From Pochonia chlamydosporia 170 (lineage: Eukaryota; Ascomycota; Sordariomycetes; Hypocreales; Clavicipitaceae): DNA of 64,000 nucleotides. The notes under the pieces were generated by a model. It made no database searches. It was given only the letters and a program-made list of their open reading frames with translations, and was not told the origin of the DNA. Position 1 is the stretch's first letter; each line of letters begins with the position of its first letter. Shown here in pieces: positions 22,325-32,899 of the stretch. The stretch spans positions 1-64,000 of the forward strand of contig NW_019154052.1 of the NCBI RefSeq assembly GCF_001653235.2, given 5' to 3'. The position numbers and the translations under genes are program-made.

Positions 22325-23848
22325 ATGTTGCCAATGCATCAAACCTTGTCTGCGGGCGGCGCAGCACCGGGGGCCAAGGACCGGCCCTCAACCCCAGATT
22401 TACCAGACACAAAGGAGGCTGTGCCAGAGGCACCATCACCGCAACAGGAAACGTGGAAGCCAGAACAAACTGCGGATGAGACTGGCGAAAGTAGTCATGA
22501 GCACAAAGTTTCCGTTTCGCTGTGCCATCAACAACAGCTGCCCTCTCGACAACAACCGGTTAAATTTGTCAGGGAAAAGGACGGACAATGGGCGCTCTCA
22601 AGAGACGGGATGCTCATCAACAATCTGTCGTGGGTGGTTGGATTCATGGAACTCGCCAACGCGGGTGACTTTGCCGCCAACGTATGGAACGACATTCCCG
22701 TACCGGTGTATGCGATTGTCTTCATGGCGATTGGGGCCACAGTGGCGGGTGTCTTGTCGATTTTCGCGTTTCGAGATGCCAGGCGCGCACGTTACAATGT
22801 CCGATACTTGAGAACGCAGAGAAAGCAGCTATTCGAGGAGAAGAAGCAGTTGGAGGAGAGGTCCGAATCGACGCTAGAGACAGAGGTCATCTTGGCCATC
22901 AACTTCCGCGAACTTGGCACCGAGCTAGTCACGCGATGCATCATGGACTTTCTGATGGGTTTTGGTGCCGTCCTGATTTGCATCGGCACCTACATGGCCA
23001 TTGGCGGTGCTAACCCGTCAGTCTTTCTCGCGTCCAACCTGCTGTCTGGATATATCGGCAACACGCCGATTGCTCTCTTTGGCCTCTTCAACTCTTCCTG
23101 GGCCGGCTACATCTTTTGCAAGGCCCAAGGTCATGTCACCGCGTCGAGGAGACTCCTTGGCCCCGGTACGGCCACGGCCCTTGTCAAAAGACGAGCTCGC
23201 AAAGTTCAGGTCTTTTCTGTCATTAACGGCACGGCTACACTCCTCGGCGGCGTAGGTTCCATGATCACAGCGACCCGATGGTGGGGATACGTCATCCTCA
23301 TCCCCGTTATCATCTCCTCGTTTTTCTGCAATGTGTGGTGGCGAAAGATGATGGGATATACACGATCAGAAGGCCATCCAGCCATCATCCGAGACGAACT
23401 AATAGTCGCCCTTGAATTCGCTGCTGCCGCTGAAGTCAGGAGCGCCAAAGACCCTGAGGCTCCTCCGCAGTGGTGCTCCGAGTTGCCCAGCTCGCTGGCA
23501 GACATGCTTGAGTTCTTGTCTCGCCATTCACTCCTTCACCAATACTGCGTCAAGATCATGGCAAACTCGGATATTTGCCAAGCACTTGGGGGGAATGCAG
23601 CTGACGTGACCGAGCTGTCTATCAGTCCCAACGACATCTTGGCTCTTCCGGCCAACCTCCAACCAACTCTCCTTGAGACAGCTCATAAGGTTACCCGCGA
23701 CGTGAGCCCCGACCACTTCAAGAATAGAGAGAGATATCTTGCAGAACTCCTCGGTACATACTGCACCTTGGCACCTCGCCATCACGACAGTCACGAAGAC
23801 ACCGAAAGCGCTGGGCGCATGGATGACGGGGTAGTGGAGAAGATCTAG
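22325..23848 (+). CDS. Five-TM integral membrane protein of unknown function
   Basis: A 507-residue single-exon protein starting in a good context (CAACCATGTTG). Residues 1-95 are Pro/Ser/Gln-rich and disordered. Hydrophobic segments lie at about 125-149, 205-227, 236-264, 298-314 and 319-339. A charged coiled-coil-like stretch (RYLRTQRKQLFEEKKQLEERSE) sits between the first two segments and probably faces the cytosol. The C-terminal 170 residues are soluble and helical. I recognise the general pattern of fungal hypothetical integral membrane proteins but no transport or enzyme motif. Confidence 0.7.
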   Translation: MLPMHQTLSAGGAAPGAKDRPSTPDLPDTKEAVPEAPSPQQETWKPEQTADETGESSHEHKVSVSLCHQQQLPSRQQPVKFVREKDGQWALSRDGMLINNLSWVVGFMELANAGDFAANVWNDIPVPVYAIVFMAIGATVAGVLSIFAFRDARRARYNVRYLRTQRKQLFEEKKQLEERSESTLETEVILAINFRELGTELVTRCIMDFLMGFGAVLICIGTYMAIGGANPSVFLASNLLSGYIGNTPIALFGLFNSSWAGYIFCKAQGHVTASRRLLGPGTATALVKRRARKVQVFSVINGTATLLGGVGSMITATRWWGYVILIPVIISSFFCNVWWRKMMGYTRSEGHPAIIRDELIVALEFAAAAEVRSAKDPEAPPQWCSELPSSLADMLEFLSRHSLLHQYCVKIMANSDICQALGGNAADVTELSISPNDILALPANLQPTLLETAHKVTRDVSPDHFKNRERYLAELLGTYCTLAPRHHDSHEDTESAGRMDDGVVEKI

Positions 23849-24783
23849 AATCTGCTTCCTCTTCAAAACGGTACGACTGGATCGTGACGGTTCGTTTCTT
23901 GCTCATAATGTTGTAGCTGGGATACTACCGTCAAAATATAGCATATAAATGTGGGATAAATTATAACGTTTGCGTCTAAACAGCGATACATAGCATTTTA
24001 ATCGGAAACTATAGCAATCTGGCATCTTCATCACATCCCTTTCGGGGTATCTTTTCATCCCATGCGTACCAACGGAGCACGTAGCTCCCACGACATTAAA
24101 AAGCTGCTCTAATCACAGCACAACACCATCATGGTCCTGGTTCCAATCTTTGCAAGAGTGGCGTTATGGTGTGGATGATCTTGGCCCACTCGTTCCTGGG
24201 CGTATGTGCCTCGCTGCATGTTGATCCCTCATCTTGTCGTCCTGCAAGTTGGGGTGCATTGCATGTCAATTCTGTCATCTTCCATGACATCGTCAACGCA
24301 GCGTGCCACGCGTGGTGAGTCTTCGAACGTATCCGTTCCACCATCTCCTCAGGTAGAATCCGACACAAAAAGTCACACCTGGGAAAACATCACCAGTGCA
24401 AGCCACCATGTCTGGGCTTCCCACACAAGATGGTCATCCAAAACTCCCAACTGGGGCTAGCTCCTCATTCAGCTCGTTTTAATCTTAACCAGCCAAGACA
24501 TGCTTCTGGTTCAACACGATTCGATGCGAACCTATTAGGGATCCAAGGGTGGCGCCCTCTCGGATCTCCAGAGCCGCTAACTCAATCATAATAAGTCCAT
24601 TTGAGGCTTGTAGGGCCAGAATTGGGTCAAGTGTTTGAAGGCTGAAGGGATTTGTTTTCAGCCCTCGTGAGCCCCAACCCAAGGTTCAATCGTAGAAGTT
24701 ACATCCTCAATTTGCGTTCAAAACGCCGAATCGCAGTTTCTTGAAGTCGGAATACTCGATCGTCGATACCGCCCAGAAACATC
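23849..24783. other. Intergenic stretch, nothing recognised
   Basis: Only short open frames without motifs. The flanking genes are transcribed in the same direction. An A/T-rich patch at 23920-24010 probably contains the 3' end of the upstream transcript. Confidence 0.4.
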
Positions 24784-25716
24784 ATGCTGCTCAGCATCGC
24801 AGCGCTGGCGTTCGCGCTGTCTCCTGGCGCGCTGGCCGCGAGATTCGAGCTGGGCCCTACACCGGTTGTCCAGCAACGATATGCAGCAATTTTCCCTCGA
24901 CAGACAGACCTTGGAGGGCTTGATTCGGGGTGCTTGTCCGTTCTCACCTTGTTGACTGATATCCCGACGGCGCCTCCCGATCTCTCGAGCTACATACAGC
25001 AGGCTGCTGCAACCATGGTCAATCCGTGCAGTGTCTCGTACCCAAACAGCCTCACCAAAGAACTGAGCAGCTATCAGTCAGAGGTGCAGTCGTGGTTTAG
25101 TGCCAAGAAGAACATCCTGTCGCAGTGCCCGGAGCTTTTGAGTTACCAATCTCAATTCTCCGACATTTGTAAAACCACCGCGGGAGGCAGTCCGTCTCAA
25201 ACGAGCGGCTCTAGCAGCGCTACGACTACAAGTTCTGGATCGAGTGGTGGCTCTGGAGGCTCTGGAGGCTCTGGCTCTGGAAACTCGGGGTCTGATAATA
25301 GTGGCAGTGGAGGTAATACCGGTTCATCGGGAGGGAGTAGTCTCTCTGGCGGAGCCATTGCTGGAATTGCTATTGGTGGTGTTGCTGGTCTCGCAGCAAT
25401 TGCTGGTATCATTGCATTTTTCGTCTGGAGAGCCAGAAGAAAGTCCAAAGCGGTTTCAGGCAATACGTCCCAGCCAGACATGGCGCAGCAACAACAACAA
25501 CAGATGCCGCCTCCTGGGATGGTCCAACAGCCTGGGCAGCCGTACGACAAGAACATGTACCCCTACCCGCCACAGGGACAATACATCTACGAGATGCCGC
25601 AGCCTGGAACGCAACCGCCTAGTGAATTGATGGGCAATGTACAAGCACCGCCTGCGGAATTGGGCTATAGTTCAGGGCCGGTGTATGAGATGCCAGGCGG
25701 GCATCCGCCAAAGTAG
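24784..25716 (+). CDS. Secreted single-pass membrane protein with Ser/Gly linker, DUF7735-like ectodomain
   Basis: A 310-residue single-exon protein. A signal peptide (MLLSIAALAFALSPGALA) is followed by an ectodomain with four cysteines at 50, 82, 115 and 129, which could form two disulfides. A low-complexity Ser/Gly/Thr linker (about 135-188) and a Gly/Ala-rich transmembrane helix (189-215) follow. The helix ends at the basic stop-transfer RARRKSK, and the cytosolic tail is rich in Gln, Pro and Tyr (QQQQQQMPPPG, YPYPPQGQYIYEMP). The architecture resembles fungal cell-wall sensors and infection-structure-type proteins. The repeated MP and Tyr motifs of the tail could bind SH3 or WW partners; that is speculation. 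Confidence 0.75.
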   Translation: MLLSIAALAFALSPGALAARFELGPTPVVQQRYAAIFPRQTDLGGLDSGCLSVLTLLTDIPTAPPDLSSYIQQAAATMVNPCSVSYPNSLTKELSSYQSEVQSWFSAKKNILSQCPELLSYQSQFSDICKTTAGGSPSQTSGSSSATTTSSGSSGGSGGSGGSGSGNSGSDNSGSGGNTGSSGGSSLSGGAIAGIAIGGVAGLAAIAGIIAFFVWRARRKSKAVSGNTSQPDMAQQQQQQMPPPGMVQQPGQPYDKNMYPYPPQGQYIYEMPQPGTQPPSELMGNVQAPPAELGYSSGPVYEMPGGHPPK

Positions 25717-26176
25717 GTTCACGAAGGATATGCAATACGGGATCGAACAGTAGGAAACATTTTGTCAACGATGTGATATATGAAACCAGTGTATATAATA
25801 GCCCGGGCGCATACAAGGTTGGCTATGATGACATGGACGAGTCGCCTCCAAATACGTCGCGAAGCTGGGACAAGCGACCGGGGAGGCGGCCGGAGTTTGA
25901 ACGACTTTGATTGTAAATTATGTTAAACAAAATGAGCAGTAATGCATAGTTATGAATCCAAGCCGTTATGTGTGCCACTTTGAGACGATCATTGCTAGTG
26001 TTCAAAGAACAACTGCATTTCAAGGTATTACGACATAAAAGCAATGTCTAATCTGTCTATGCCAACTCCGTATAATTAAACAATCCGCTGGGTATCTGAA
26101 ACCTTTGTGTCCTAAAATGGCTCAACGTCTAGCAAAATATCACCTCCTACTCCCGCACAACACTCCAACGGCATCT
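25717..26176. other. Convergent intergenic stretch
   Basis: Lies between the convergent secreted-protein gene and the FAD monooxygenase gene. Only terminator functions are expected; no gene is recognised. Confidence 0.4.
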
Positions 26177-27400
26177 TCACTCTGGAGGCGGCCCGTAGCT
26201 CGCCATCAACTCCGCCATAGCCTCGGCTCCATTGTCGCCAAATAGTATCTTTGAATTCGACCACGTCTCTTCCGCTGAGCTTCGTGATCTAGCAAACATT
26301 TCCTTTTCGTACTCGGCAATGAATGGCCTGGTGGCTTGTTGGAAGTTGCCCGATTGTTGATCCTCCGCCCATGCACTCACAATGGCCTTAGAGAGTTCGA
26401 GAGCATCTCGCATAGCGAGATTGACACCTTCTCCAGCCCATGGCATCATCAAATGTGCAGCGTCTCCAATTAGTGCAATGCCTGGGGACGTTTTCCACGT
26501 GTATCCGATGGGAAGCATGTACAGAGGTCTCATGTTGAGTAACCGAGGATCCTTGGGCGTTTGTTCGTTGGTAAGCGACGCATTGATCAATTCTTGAAGC
26601 TCAGGGCTCCATGTTTGGAAAAATTTTGGGTCGTCAAGAAGCATCTTTTGCACAATCTCAGGGTTCGTGTTATCCTTGTACGGAGAAAAGACGTCGTCGT
26701 CGGAACATGCGACACTGAGGTGGACGCAGATGGAGCCTCCCACTCCGCGATGAGTGACTAGACCATTTTTACCGCCGAGAATAAAGCTTGTGCCGGCGCC
26801 GACAAGATTTGCCAGTTTCGGATATCGTTCAGTCGCATTGGGAATATGCAGAGTTGTGTAGTATATGCCACCGTGTTGAGGCTCAACGTCAGTCACAATG
26901 GCGCGAACCTTGGACCAGGCGCCATCTGCCCCCACCACCAAGTCGTGTGTAAAGGTGCCGTTGATACCAAAGTCCAAGGTGATTTGGTTGTTCGGGTTTC
27001 TGGTTACATTGAGCAGTTTGTGATTCCACTTGATGGCGTTGGGGTTGTTGGCAGATAGCAGAAGTAAGGTGAGAGCATTGCGAGCTACCTCAGGTCGATT
27101 ATGGCCTGGGTCAGAATCTGTGTAGGTAACATTGCCTTGGTGATCCATGATAATCATATCCTCGCTACAATCGGCAGCAAGGGGCAAGAATTGATCCCAT
27201 AGACCGCATGCTCGAATGGCAGCAAGGCCGGAATCATCATGGAGATCCAGCATGCCAGAGGGGATTGATGCAAAATTGTCGTCAGGTTTGTCGCGGAGCT
27301 CGTAGATGGTGATGGGAATGTCTTGATTTTGAAGAAGAGCGCCGAGGGTGAGGCCAGCAGGGCCGGCGCCAACAATAGCTATACTTGGTTTTGAGGCCAT
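26177..27400 (-). CDS. FAD-dependent monooxygenase, TetX/salicylate-hydroxylase-like
   Basis: A 407-residue single-exon class A flavoprotein monooxygenase. The dinucleotide fold GAGPAGL is at residues 11-17, the GADG motif at 157-160 (GADGAWSKVR), and the FAD ribityl GD motif at 312-313 in IALIGDAAHLMMPWAGEGVNLAMRDA. The segment SGMLDLHDDSGLAAIR is typical of the branch that includes the tetracycline-degrading TetX enzymes and fungal relatives acting on aromatic polyketides. No membrane helix or signal peptide is seen, so it is probably cytosolic and NADPH-dependent. No biosynthetic cluster partner lies next to it. Substrate is unknown. Confidence 0.88.
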   Translation of the reverse strand: MASKPSIAIVGAGPAGLTLGALLQNQDIPITIYELRDKPDDNFASIPSGMLDLHDDSGLAAIRACGLWDQFLPLAADCSEDMIIMDHQGNVTYTDSDPGHNRPEVARNALTLLLLSANNPNAIKWNHKLLNVTRNPNNQITLDFGINGTFTHDLVVGADGAWSKVRAIVTDVEPQHGGIYYTTLHIPNATERYPKLANLVGAGTSFILGGKNGLVTHRGVGGSICVHLSVACSDDDVFSPYKDNTNPEIVQKMLLDDPKFFQTWSPELQELINASLTNEQTPKDPRLLNMRPLYMLPIGYTWKTSPGIALIGDAAHLMMPWAGEGVNLAMRDALELSKAIVSAWAEDQQSGNFQQATRPFIAEYEKEMFARSRSSAEETWSNSKILFGDNGAEAMAELMASYGPPPE

Positions 27401-28097
27401 TCTGATTGTAATGAGGGACGTGATTCAAGTTGGGAGGGTCAATGTGCCTGAATGTAGATTTTTGGGTGGTTGTCGTATAAGGACTGGTGAAGTGATAGGC
27501 GAGTATAGTTGGGGAATTGAAGTTAGAATTGATGATTGAAGTCTTCGGTCGTCTAAATGCTTGACTTATATATACACGCTTCATGTTACATCGGACATTT
27601 ACAATCGGCATCTTGCTTGGCAATCCGGTGCCGCCGATGAGATGCATTCGGCAGGTTGATGGAGCTTCGGTCCCGAGACAACTTGTGTGGCCCCACTTTT
27701 TCCGTCGATGACATTGCAAAGATTGAGCCGCAAGTTGACCACCCTACACTCGATATAGTAGCTTTGAAGATGTGATAACATGTCAAAGTCCGCAGCTAAG
27801 TATGTAAGGCGCAGGAATTAAGTTTGGGGTAGTCTTAAACATTCTTATTCTGCATTTGTTATTGTGCATTGCACAAGAGGAGCGCAGTATGCGCACCTGT
27901 GTCCCTCAGTTTGACTAGGCTGTTCACATTCAAAGCAAAAATTGTCGAGAACCGGTACAGGCTTCACAACTTCAAACTGAGGAAAGAAATGTGTCAGTTC
28001 CCTTGTTGCTATGGATTTCCACATAAACGAACAAAGGAATTACATATTCAAAATGACTGACAAAAAGCATCCGTCTACATGGCAAAAAGAAAAGTGG
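27401..28097. other. Intergenic stretch, promoter of the monooxygenase gene
   Basis: Holds the upstream region of the minus-strand monooxygenase gene and the 3' flank of the tRNA gene. A TATATATA box lies near 27567, at a position that would suit the minus-strand gene. No further gene is supported. Confidence 0.4.
28084..28093 (-). terminator. RNA polymerase III terminator of tRNA-Asp
   Basis: On the minus strand the tRNA is followed within a few bases by TTTTCTTTTT, a double T-run of the length used by RNA polymerase III. Confidence 0.75.
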
Positions 28098-28169
28098 CTC
28101 TCCCGCCGGGAATTGAACCCGGGTCTCAAGCGTGACAAGCTTGCATACTGACCACTATACTACGGAAGA
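28098..28169 (-). tRNA. tRNA-Asp (anticodon GTC), intronless
   Basis: A 72-nt cloverleaf reads on the minus strand. Acceptor stem TCTTCCG pairs with CGGGAGA (one G-U), with discriminator G. The anticodon stem is CAAGC/GCTTG around loop TTGTCAC, giving anticodon GTC for aspartate. The T arm is CCGGG TTCAATT CCCGG. The internal A box (TAGTATAGTGG) and B box (GGTTCAATTCC) of the polymerase III promoter are present. CCA is not encoded, as expected for a eukaryotic nuclear gene. Confidence 0.96.
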
Positions 28170-28284
28170 TGAACGGCTTTTAACCGTCGTAGTGACTCGT
28201 GATGGAAACGGTTGGCTTATTATCAATTAGATAGGTTACAATTCTGATCTCCCACACAATATTCCCTTCCCCACCCAATGTTCG

Positions 28285-29067
28285 TCACTCCATCTCCAAC
28301 ACCAGACCTGGCTCAGCAATAAACACATCCCCATCAAATCTCGCCTTTGCCCTCTCCAACGAAACCTTCCGATCATTCGTTGGCCAGAAATGCGTCAGTA
28401 GTAATCTCTGTGCGCCCGCTACAGCAGCCCACATTCCCGCATCTTCACTTTGAAGCAGCTTCCTGTCCTCGTTTGCCTTCTTTTCTTCTCCTGGCCGGTC
28501 CGTCGAGTCCATAATGAACAGTGACACGTCTTTTCCTAGCATTTCAAGTGTGGGTGACGGGCCCGTGTCGCCAGTATAGGCCAACAGAGGCTTCAAATTA
28601 CCATCGCCTTGGACACTCAGCCTTATGCCAATGTTTTCCACATGATGTGGTAACAAGAACCCGTCAAGCCTAAAGGCACCATTTCCTATCGTAAACTCTT
28701 TGCCGTCCTGCAGTTTGTGGATTGTAAAAACATCCTCTAGATCGACATCTGACTCCAGGAAGCGCATCTTGTCAACCACACCAGCCGTACAATAGATTGA
28801 GATCTTGGCCGAGTCGTCGGTTCGGGGACCATAGTACAGCAGTCGAAACAGACCATGCAAGTCGATCCAGTGATCTGGATGATCGTGGGTGATTATGATG
28901 GCATTCACTTTTCCGTCGGGAACTCGGTCCAAGAGGCCCTTGAGAGTACCATATCCCAAGTCAAGAACTATTTGGATTGAATCCCATGTGAGTAGTAAGC
29001 TGGAGCAGGGCTGATCGGCTGTGGGATAAGCGGCTTGACATCCCAATACCTCTAGTTGCCGCACCAT
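28285..29067 (-). CDS. Metallo-beta-lactamase-fold hydrolase
   Basis: A 260-residue single-exon protein with the full zinc-binding set of the MBL superfamily: HDHPDH (residues 61-66), His142 in PHHVENIG, Asp167 in AYTGDTG and His226 in LLLTHFWP. The layout (IIITHDHPDHWIDLHGL early, TGDTG in the middle, LTHFWP late) is closest to the RNase Z/ribonuclease BN-like and lactonase branch (MBL-fold, Lactamase_B_2). The short length argues against full tRNase Z. It is probably cytosolic. Position next to tRNA-Asp is likely coincidence. The start ATG is the first in frame and there are no introns. Confidence 0.85.
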   Translation of the reverse strand: MVRQLEVLGCQAAYPTADQPCSSLLLTWDSIQIVLDLGYGTLKGLLDRVPDGKVNAIIITHDHPDHWIDLHGLFRLLYYGPRTDDSAKISIYCTAGVVDKMRFLESDVDLEDVFTIHKLQDGKEFTIGNGAFRLDGFLLPHHVENIGIRLSVQGDGNLKPLLAYTGDTGPSPTLEMLGKDVSLFIMDSTDRPGEEKKANEDRKLLQSEDAGMWAAVAGAQRLLLTHFWPTNDRKVSLERAKARFDGDVFIAEPGLVLEME

Positions 29068-29290
29068 TCTGCTAACAACCGTCGACTGATGTTGTATCCA
29101 AGATCTGTTGATAAAAGCTACAGTGGCGATAAGAATGCATGTAAGTTTGAAGTGTACTGAGTCTCTTCTATGTCTGTCTACTCAGCTGACGCCTTTTACA
29201 AGACAACCCCCGCTAAATCCACCCACACCACATTCGTTCAACTTCAAGCATGCTCGCTTTCAACATGAACATCAACTAGAGCCAGATACT

Positions 29291-31238
29291 TTACAGCTTA
29301 GACTGCTTGTCCTCTCTCTTCTGTAAATCTCTCAATTGTCGGCGCAAAATCTTTCCAGACGGGCTTCGTGGCACTTCATCAACAAAAATAACACCGCCTC
29401 GCAACTGCTTGTACGGTGAAACCTGATTCTTGACATAGTGCTTCAAGTCTTCTTCCGAAACCTTGCCCTTTGCAGGCGGTGCAATAACCACGTATGCTCT
29501 CGGTAGTTCGTTTCCATCTTTGGATATTCCAATTACTGCGGCATCCATGACGGCAGGGTGCGCGATGAGAACACCCTCCAACTCAGCAGGGGCGACTTGT
29601 AAACCCTTGTATTTGATGAGTTCCTAGCTACAGTTAGCACGGTTGAATAAACATGGCAGCTGATTCTGGCTATATGTATGACTGACCTTCTTTCTGTCAA
29701 CAATGTACAGCTGACCCTTTTCCACGCGCAAGATGTCGCCCGTTTTGAACCAGCCGTCCATGCTGAATGACGCCTTGTTTGCTTCCGGATTGTTGTGGTA
29801 GCCTTTGGTGATCATTGGGCCCTTTAACCATGCTTCCCCAGCCTCTCCAGGCTTGACGTCTTTTTCGTCATCGTCTACCAATCTGTTCTAATCATTAGCT
29901 GCTCGTCTCCCAATTTTAGAATAGACAACGCTTCACGTACCTCAGTGTAATGTTGGGGAGCAGGTATCCCAAAGCACTGTTGATCGGCGACCTATCTGGC
30001 GGCAAATTCGTCACTGTACCGGTACTTTCGCTCAATCCCCAAATCTGCGAGATGTACGCATCAGTCGGTAGTTTCTTCCCTGCAGCCTCTTGTGTTTCGC
30101 CATTCAGCGGTGCCGCGCCACTAATAGCAAACCGGAGGTGCTTCAGCTGGTCCTTCACGGCTGGATGCTTCGCGATGGCCATGTAAATTGGGGGCACGCT
30201 GAAGAAGAAGGTAATCTTGAGCTCTTTGCAGTACTTGATGAAGTCATCGAAATTGAACTTGGGCATCCAGTATACGCAACTGCCTTCGTAGAATGGGTTG
30301 ACGAAATATCCTTGCACACCGGCGATGTGCGCAGTCGGGAGATGGCCTAGAGTCCGGGGTTCGAATGGCCGGCCTTCTTTGTCCCATTTCTCGAATACCG
30401 GCCGATTTTGGTGCGACGGAAGTACAGATTCAGCAATCATATTTGTGTGAGAAACGCGCACGCCTTTGTAGAATTTGTTAGTGTGTCGAAGTTTTGGGTA
30501 CCGAGCGGTGTGGTATGTTCGTACCTTTCGGCAAGCCTGTCGTGCCTGAAGAATACAGGATACAAATTGTCCGATTCTCCAGCTCAGTCTGATCTGTTAT
30601 CCTCGGCCATTCGAGGCTCTGTCTAAAGTCACACTTGACTGAGCCATCGACGCTGTAGAGCTCGACTCGCGGGTAGGACTTCAGAATGAGAACGTTCCGT
30701 GACGGAAGACCAGCAGCTTTGGCCGCCGCTTCGCCTAGTGATTGAAGATCTTCGCTGCAAACTAGCACCTTACCTGGCCCATCCTTGATTTGTCTGGCCA
30801 AATCAGGTGGAGTACTCGCCGGCGATGCTGCTGAGTAGATGCCTTCAGCACCGACTACACTCCAGAACAAGCATGGCAATGCGCTCTGGCCGGTAGAGAC
30901 GGTAACAACAACATCTTTATCTGGCCCAGAGCTCCCTATGCCGTAGTTGTGACGCAGGAAATGAGCGAACTGCTTGGTAATGTCGCGGGCTTGCGCTTTT
31001 GTAATGACGTAGTTTGGATCATGGGCTTCACCGTGGACAGGTGTGTTTTCTTGCGCCCGGCAAGCTGGGTTCTCTGGAAGATATTAGCTGGTGGTGGCTG
31101 AGCGAATCATGAAGGGCACCGCTTGGGTTGTACGACAGCAAATTTTTGAGATGGGGACACAGGGACACACTTACCGAATAGAAATGTCAAAAGGTCTACA
31201 TTCGGCACTGGGGCAACGTTTTCGCGGTTATAAATCAT
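29291..31238 (-). CDS. 4-coumarate-CoA ligase-like acyl-CoA synthetase, peroxisomal
   Basis: Five exons, 31238-31175, 31073-30525, 30463-29941, 29882-29687 and 29623-29291, all frame-consistent, give 554 residues. The adenylate-forming motif YSSGTTGLPKG is at about 195-205 and is split by intron 2. WFKTGD, VDRKKELIKYKG and the final lysine region SPSGKILRR of the ANL superfamily are all present. The C-terminus is SKL, a canonical PTS1, so the enzyme should act in peroxisomes, activating a phenylpropanoid or medium/long-chain carboxylic acid with ATP and CoA. An upstream in-frame ATG at 31310 would add 24 residues; 31238 (MIYNRENV) fits the family better. The gene is divergent from the NACHT gene across 1.66 kb. 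Confidence 0.88.
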
Positions 31239-32899
31239 GATGTCGGCGCTGGAAGAGGGACGATGAGGGAAGGCAAGTTGAGCTACGCAATGAAGATTGA
31301 CTTGAAGCATAGGAGCTGCTGGGGTTTATTTTATTAGGTCTGTATATTTTGTCAATCTGGAGAAGTGGCCATCATTGGTTACAATCCGAGCTATTGGTAC
31401 TCGGACAAGCTACCATAGCTTTCGCCAAATTGGACAACAACGCAACTGATGCCTCGGCTTGGGGTCATGCCAGACCGTTACCCCGCAAAGTGGCGCCGGA
31501 ACGGACTGAACTGGGGTTGCGGAAGATAGCATTGGAGCTGGTCAAGTGGATTTGACGTGGAGATTGAAGATCGGGGGATACATTTGTCCAAAAAGTCCGA
31601 ACATGTCTGGTTGTTCGATAGTAGGATGTATGTAAGAGGAACGCAGGGTTCCATCCTGTGCCTGAAACTGACGTGAGTTTATTTCAAGAATCAGCCAATA
31701 AGCAATCTTGACTTAAGGCAGGAACACCCGGGCTGTCTCTCTGAACTCTCGGCAGCGAATCAGTCAGTCAATTCTTCCGTGGCGTCGAAGCCTGCTAAGC
31801 CATGGGTGGTATTCGATCAAGCACAACTCGCAATCCATCGATGTGTAAATTTACAACCTGGAAGTCACCAGTTGCATGGGCTATGTAGTCACCCAGCTGG
31901 AGCTGAGTCTCCAATTAACTTCTCAGCAGCATTCAAGCACATTGAGTTTATATGCTCAAGCAACACATCGGCTTAACTCACAAAATACGCATCACCGGCA
32001 AAGCGTTTGCAAGCAATCCTGCGACCGAGGCACAGCGTATTTGCATTTCTTATCGTTGGAAGCTGAGTGAAGCGACTGCGTTCGTGCCCCCCTGGCTTCC
32101 TGGCGTCAACCGATGATTTGCAAGGCCGGAAAGAAACAATGCACGGGCTGACGGTCCACTAACTGTACACGTGTAAGTCATGCATATTAGGAAGCTCAGG
32201 TCCTCGCCTATGAGTCGCGGCGAGATTGATATGTTACTGGTTTGTTAAGGTGTATCCTCAACTTCACGGAGCCATCTGTTGTCATTGACACCGCCCGTAT
32301 TTCGCTGGTTTCGATGTGGAAAATGGAGAAGCAATTGAGAAATCGAAAACTGATGCCTCTCAAAGAGACGGACGATAGTACTTGGTCAAACTTGCGGTGC
32401 AAATCTACGAGCCCGCTGGCTGAACCGTCTCAGTAAAAGCAGCCACAGTGTACCAAGCCACCAATGAGACACTCATCTCCACTAATATGGGTTACATTCT
32501 GAAATTGCCTGGTCCTTGCTGAAGGCGCCGCACAAAATACAGCCCGAAACCAGAGCTGAATTAGCGTGAAGGATGGCTCCTTAGGGTGGTGCAAGCGTCG
32601 GCTTTGGCCGGATCGCCACGTAGCCATTGCTTTTGGTCCAACACAAACATTGATACTTAATGTGTATGGCCTAATTCTCGGTGATGCCCCACTTCTAAGA
32701 GCTTGACACAGCGCCAACCTGAACCTGTCCACGCATGTGGTATGCACGTCTGGTTGGCTGTGCAATGCAGGCTAACAGCTAGGCACATTTACTGAGCTTT
32801 GCTCACATTTCAAGCTGCATCCCGGTGAACTTCGTCCTTTAAATTGCGACTTGTTTCGAATCGTATGAAGTCCTCCCGTGTCAAAATACAGCACGCACG
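31239..32899. other. Divergent intergenic region of 1.66 kb
   Basis: Shared upstream region of the 4CL-like and NACHT genes. Short open frames have no motif. I see nothing further that I can support. Confidence 0.4.
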
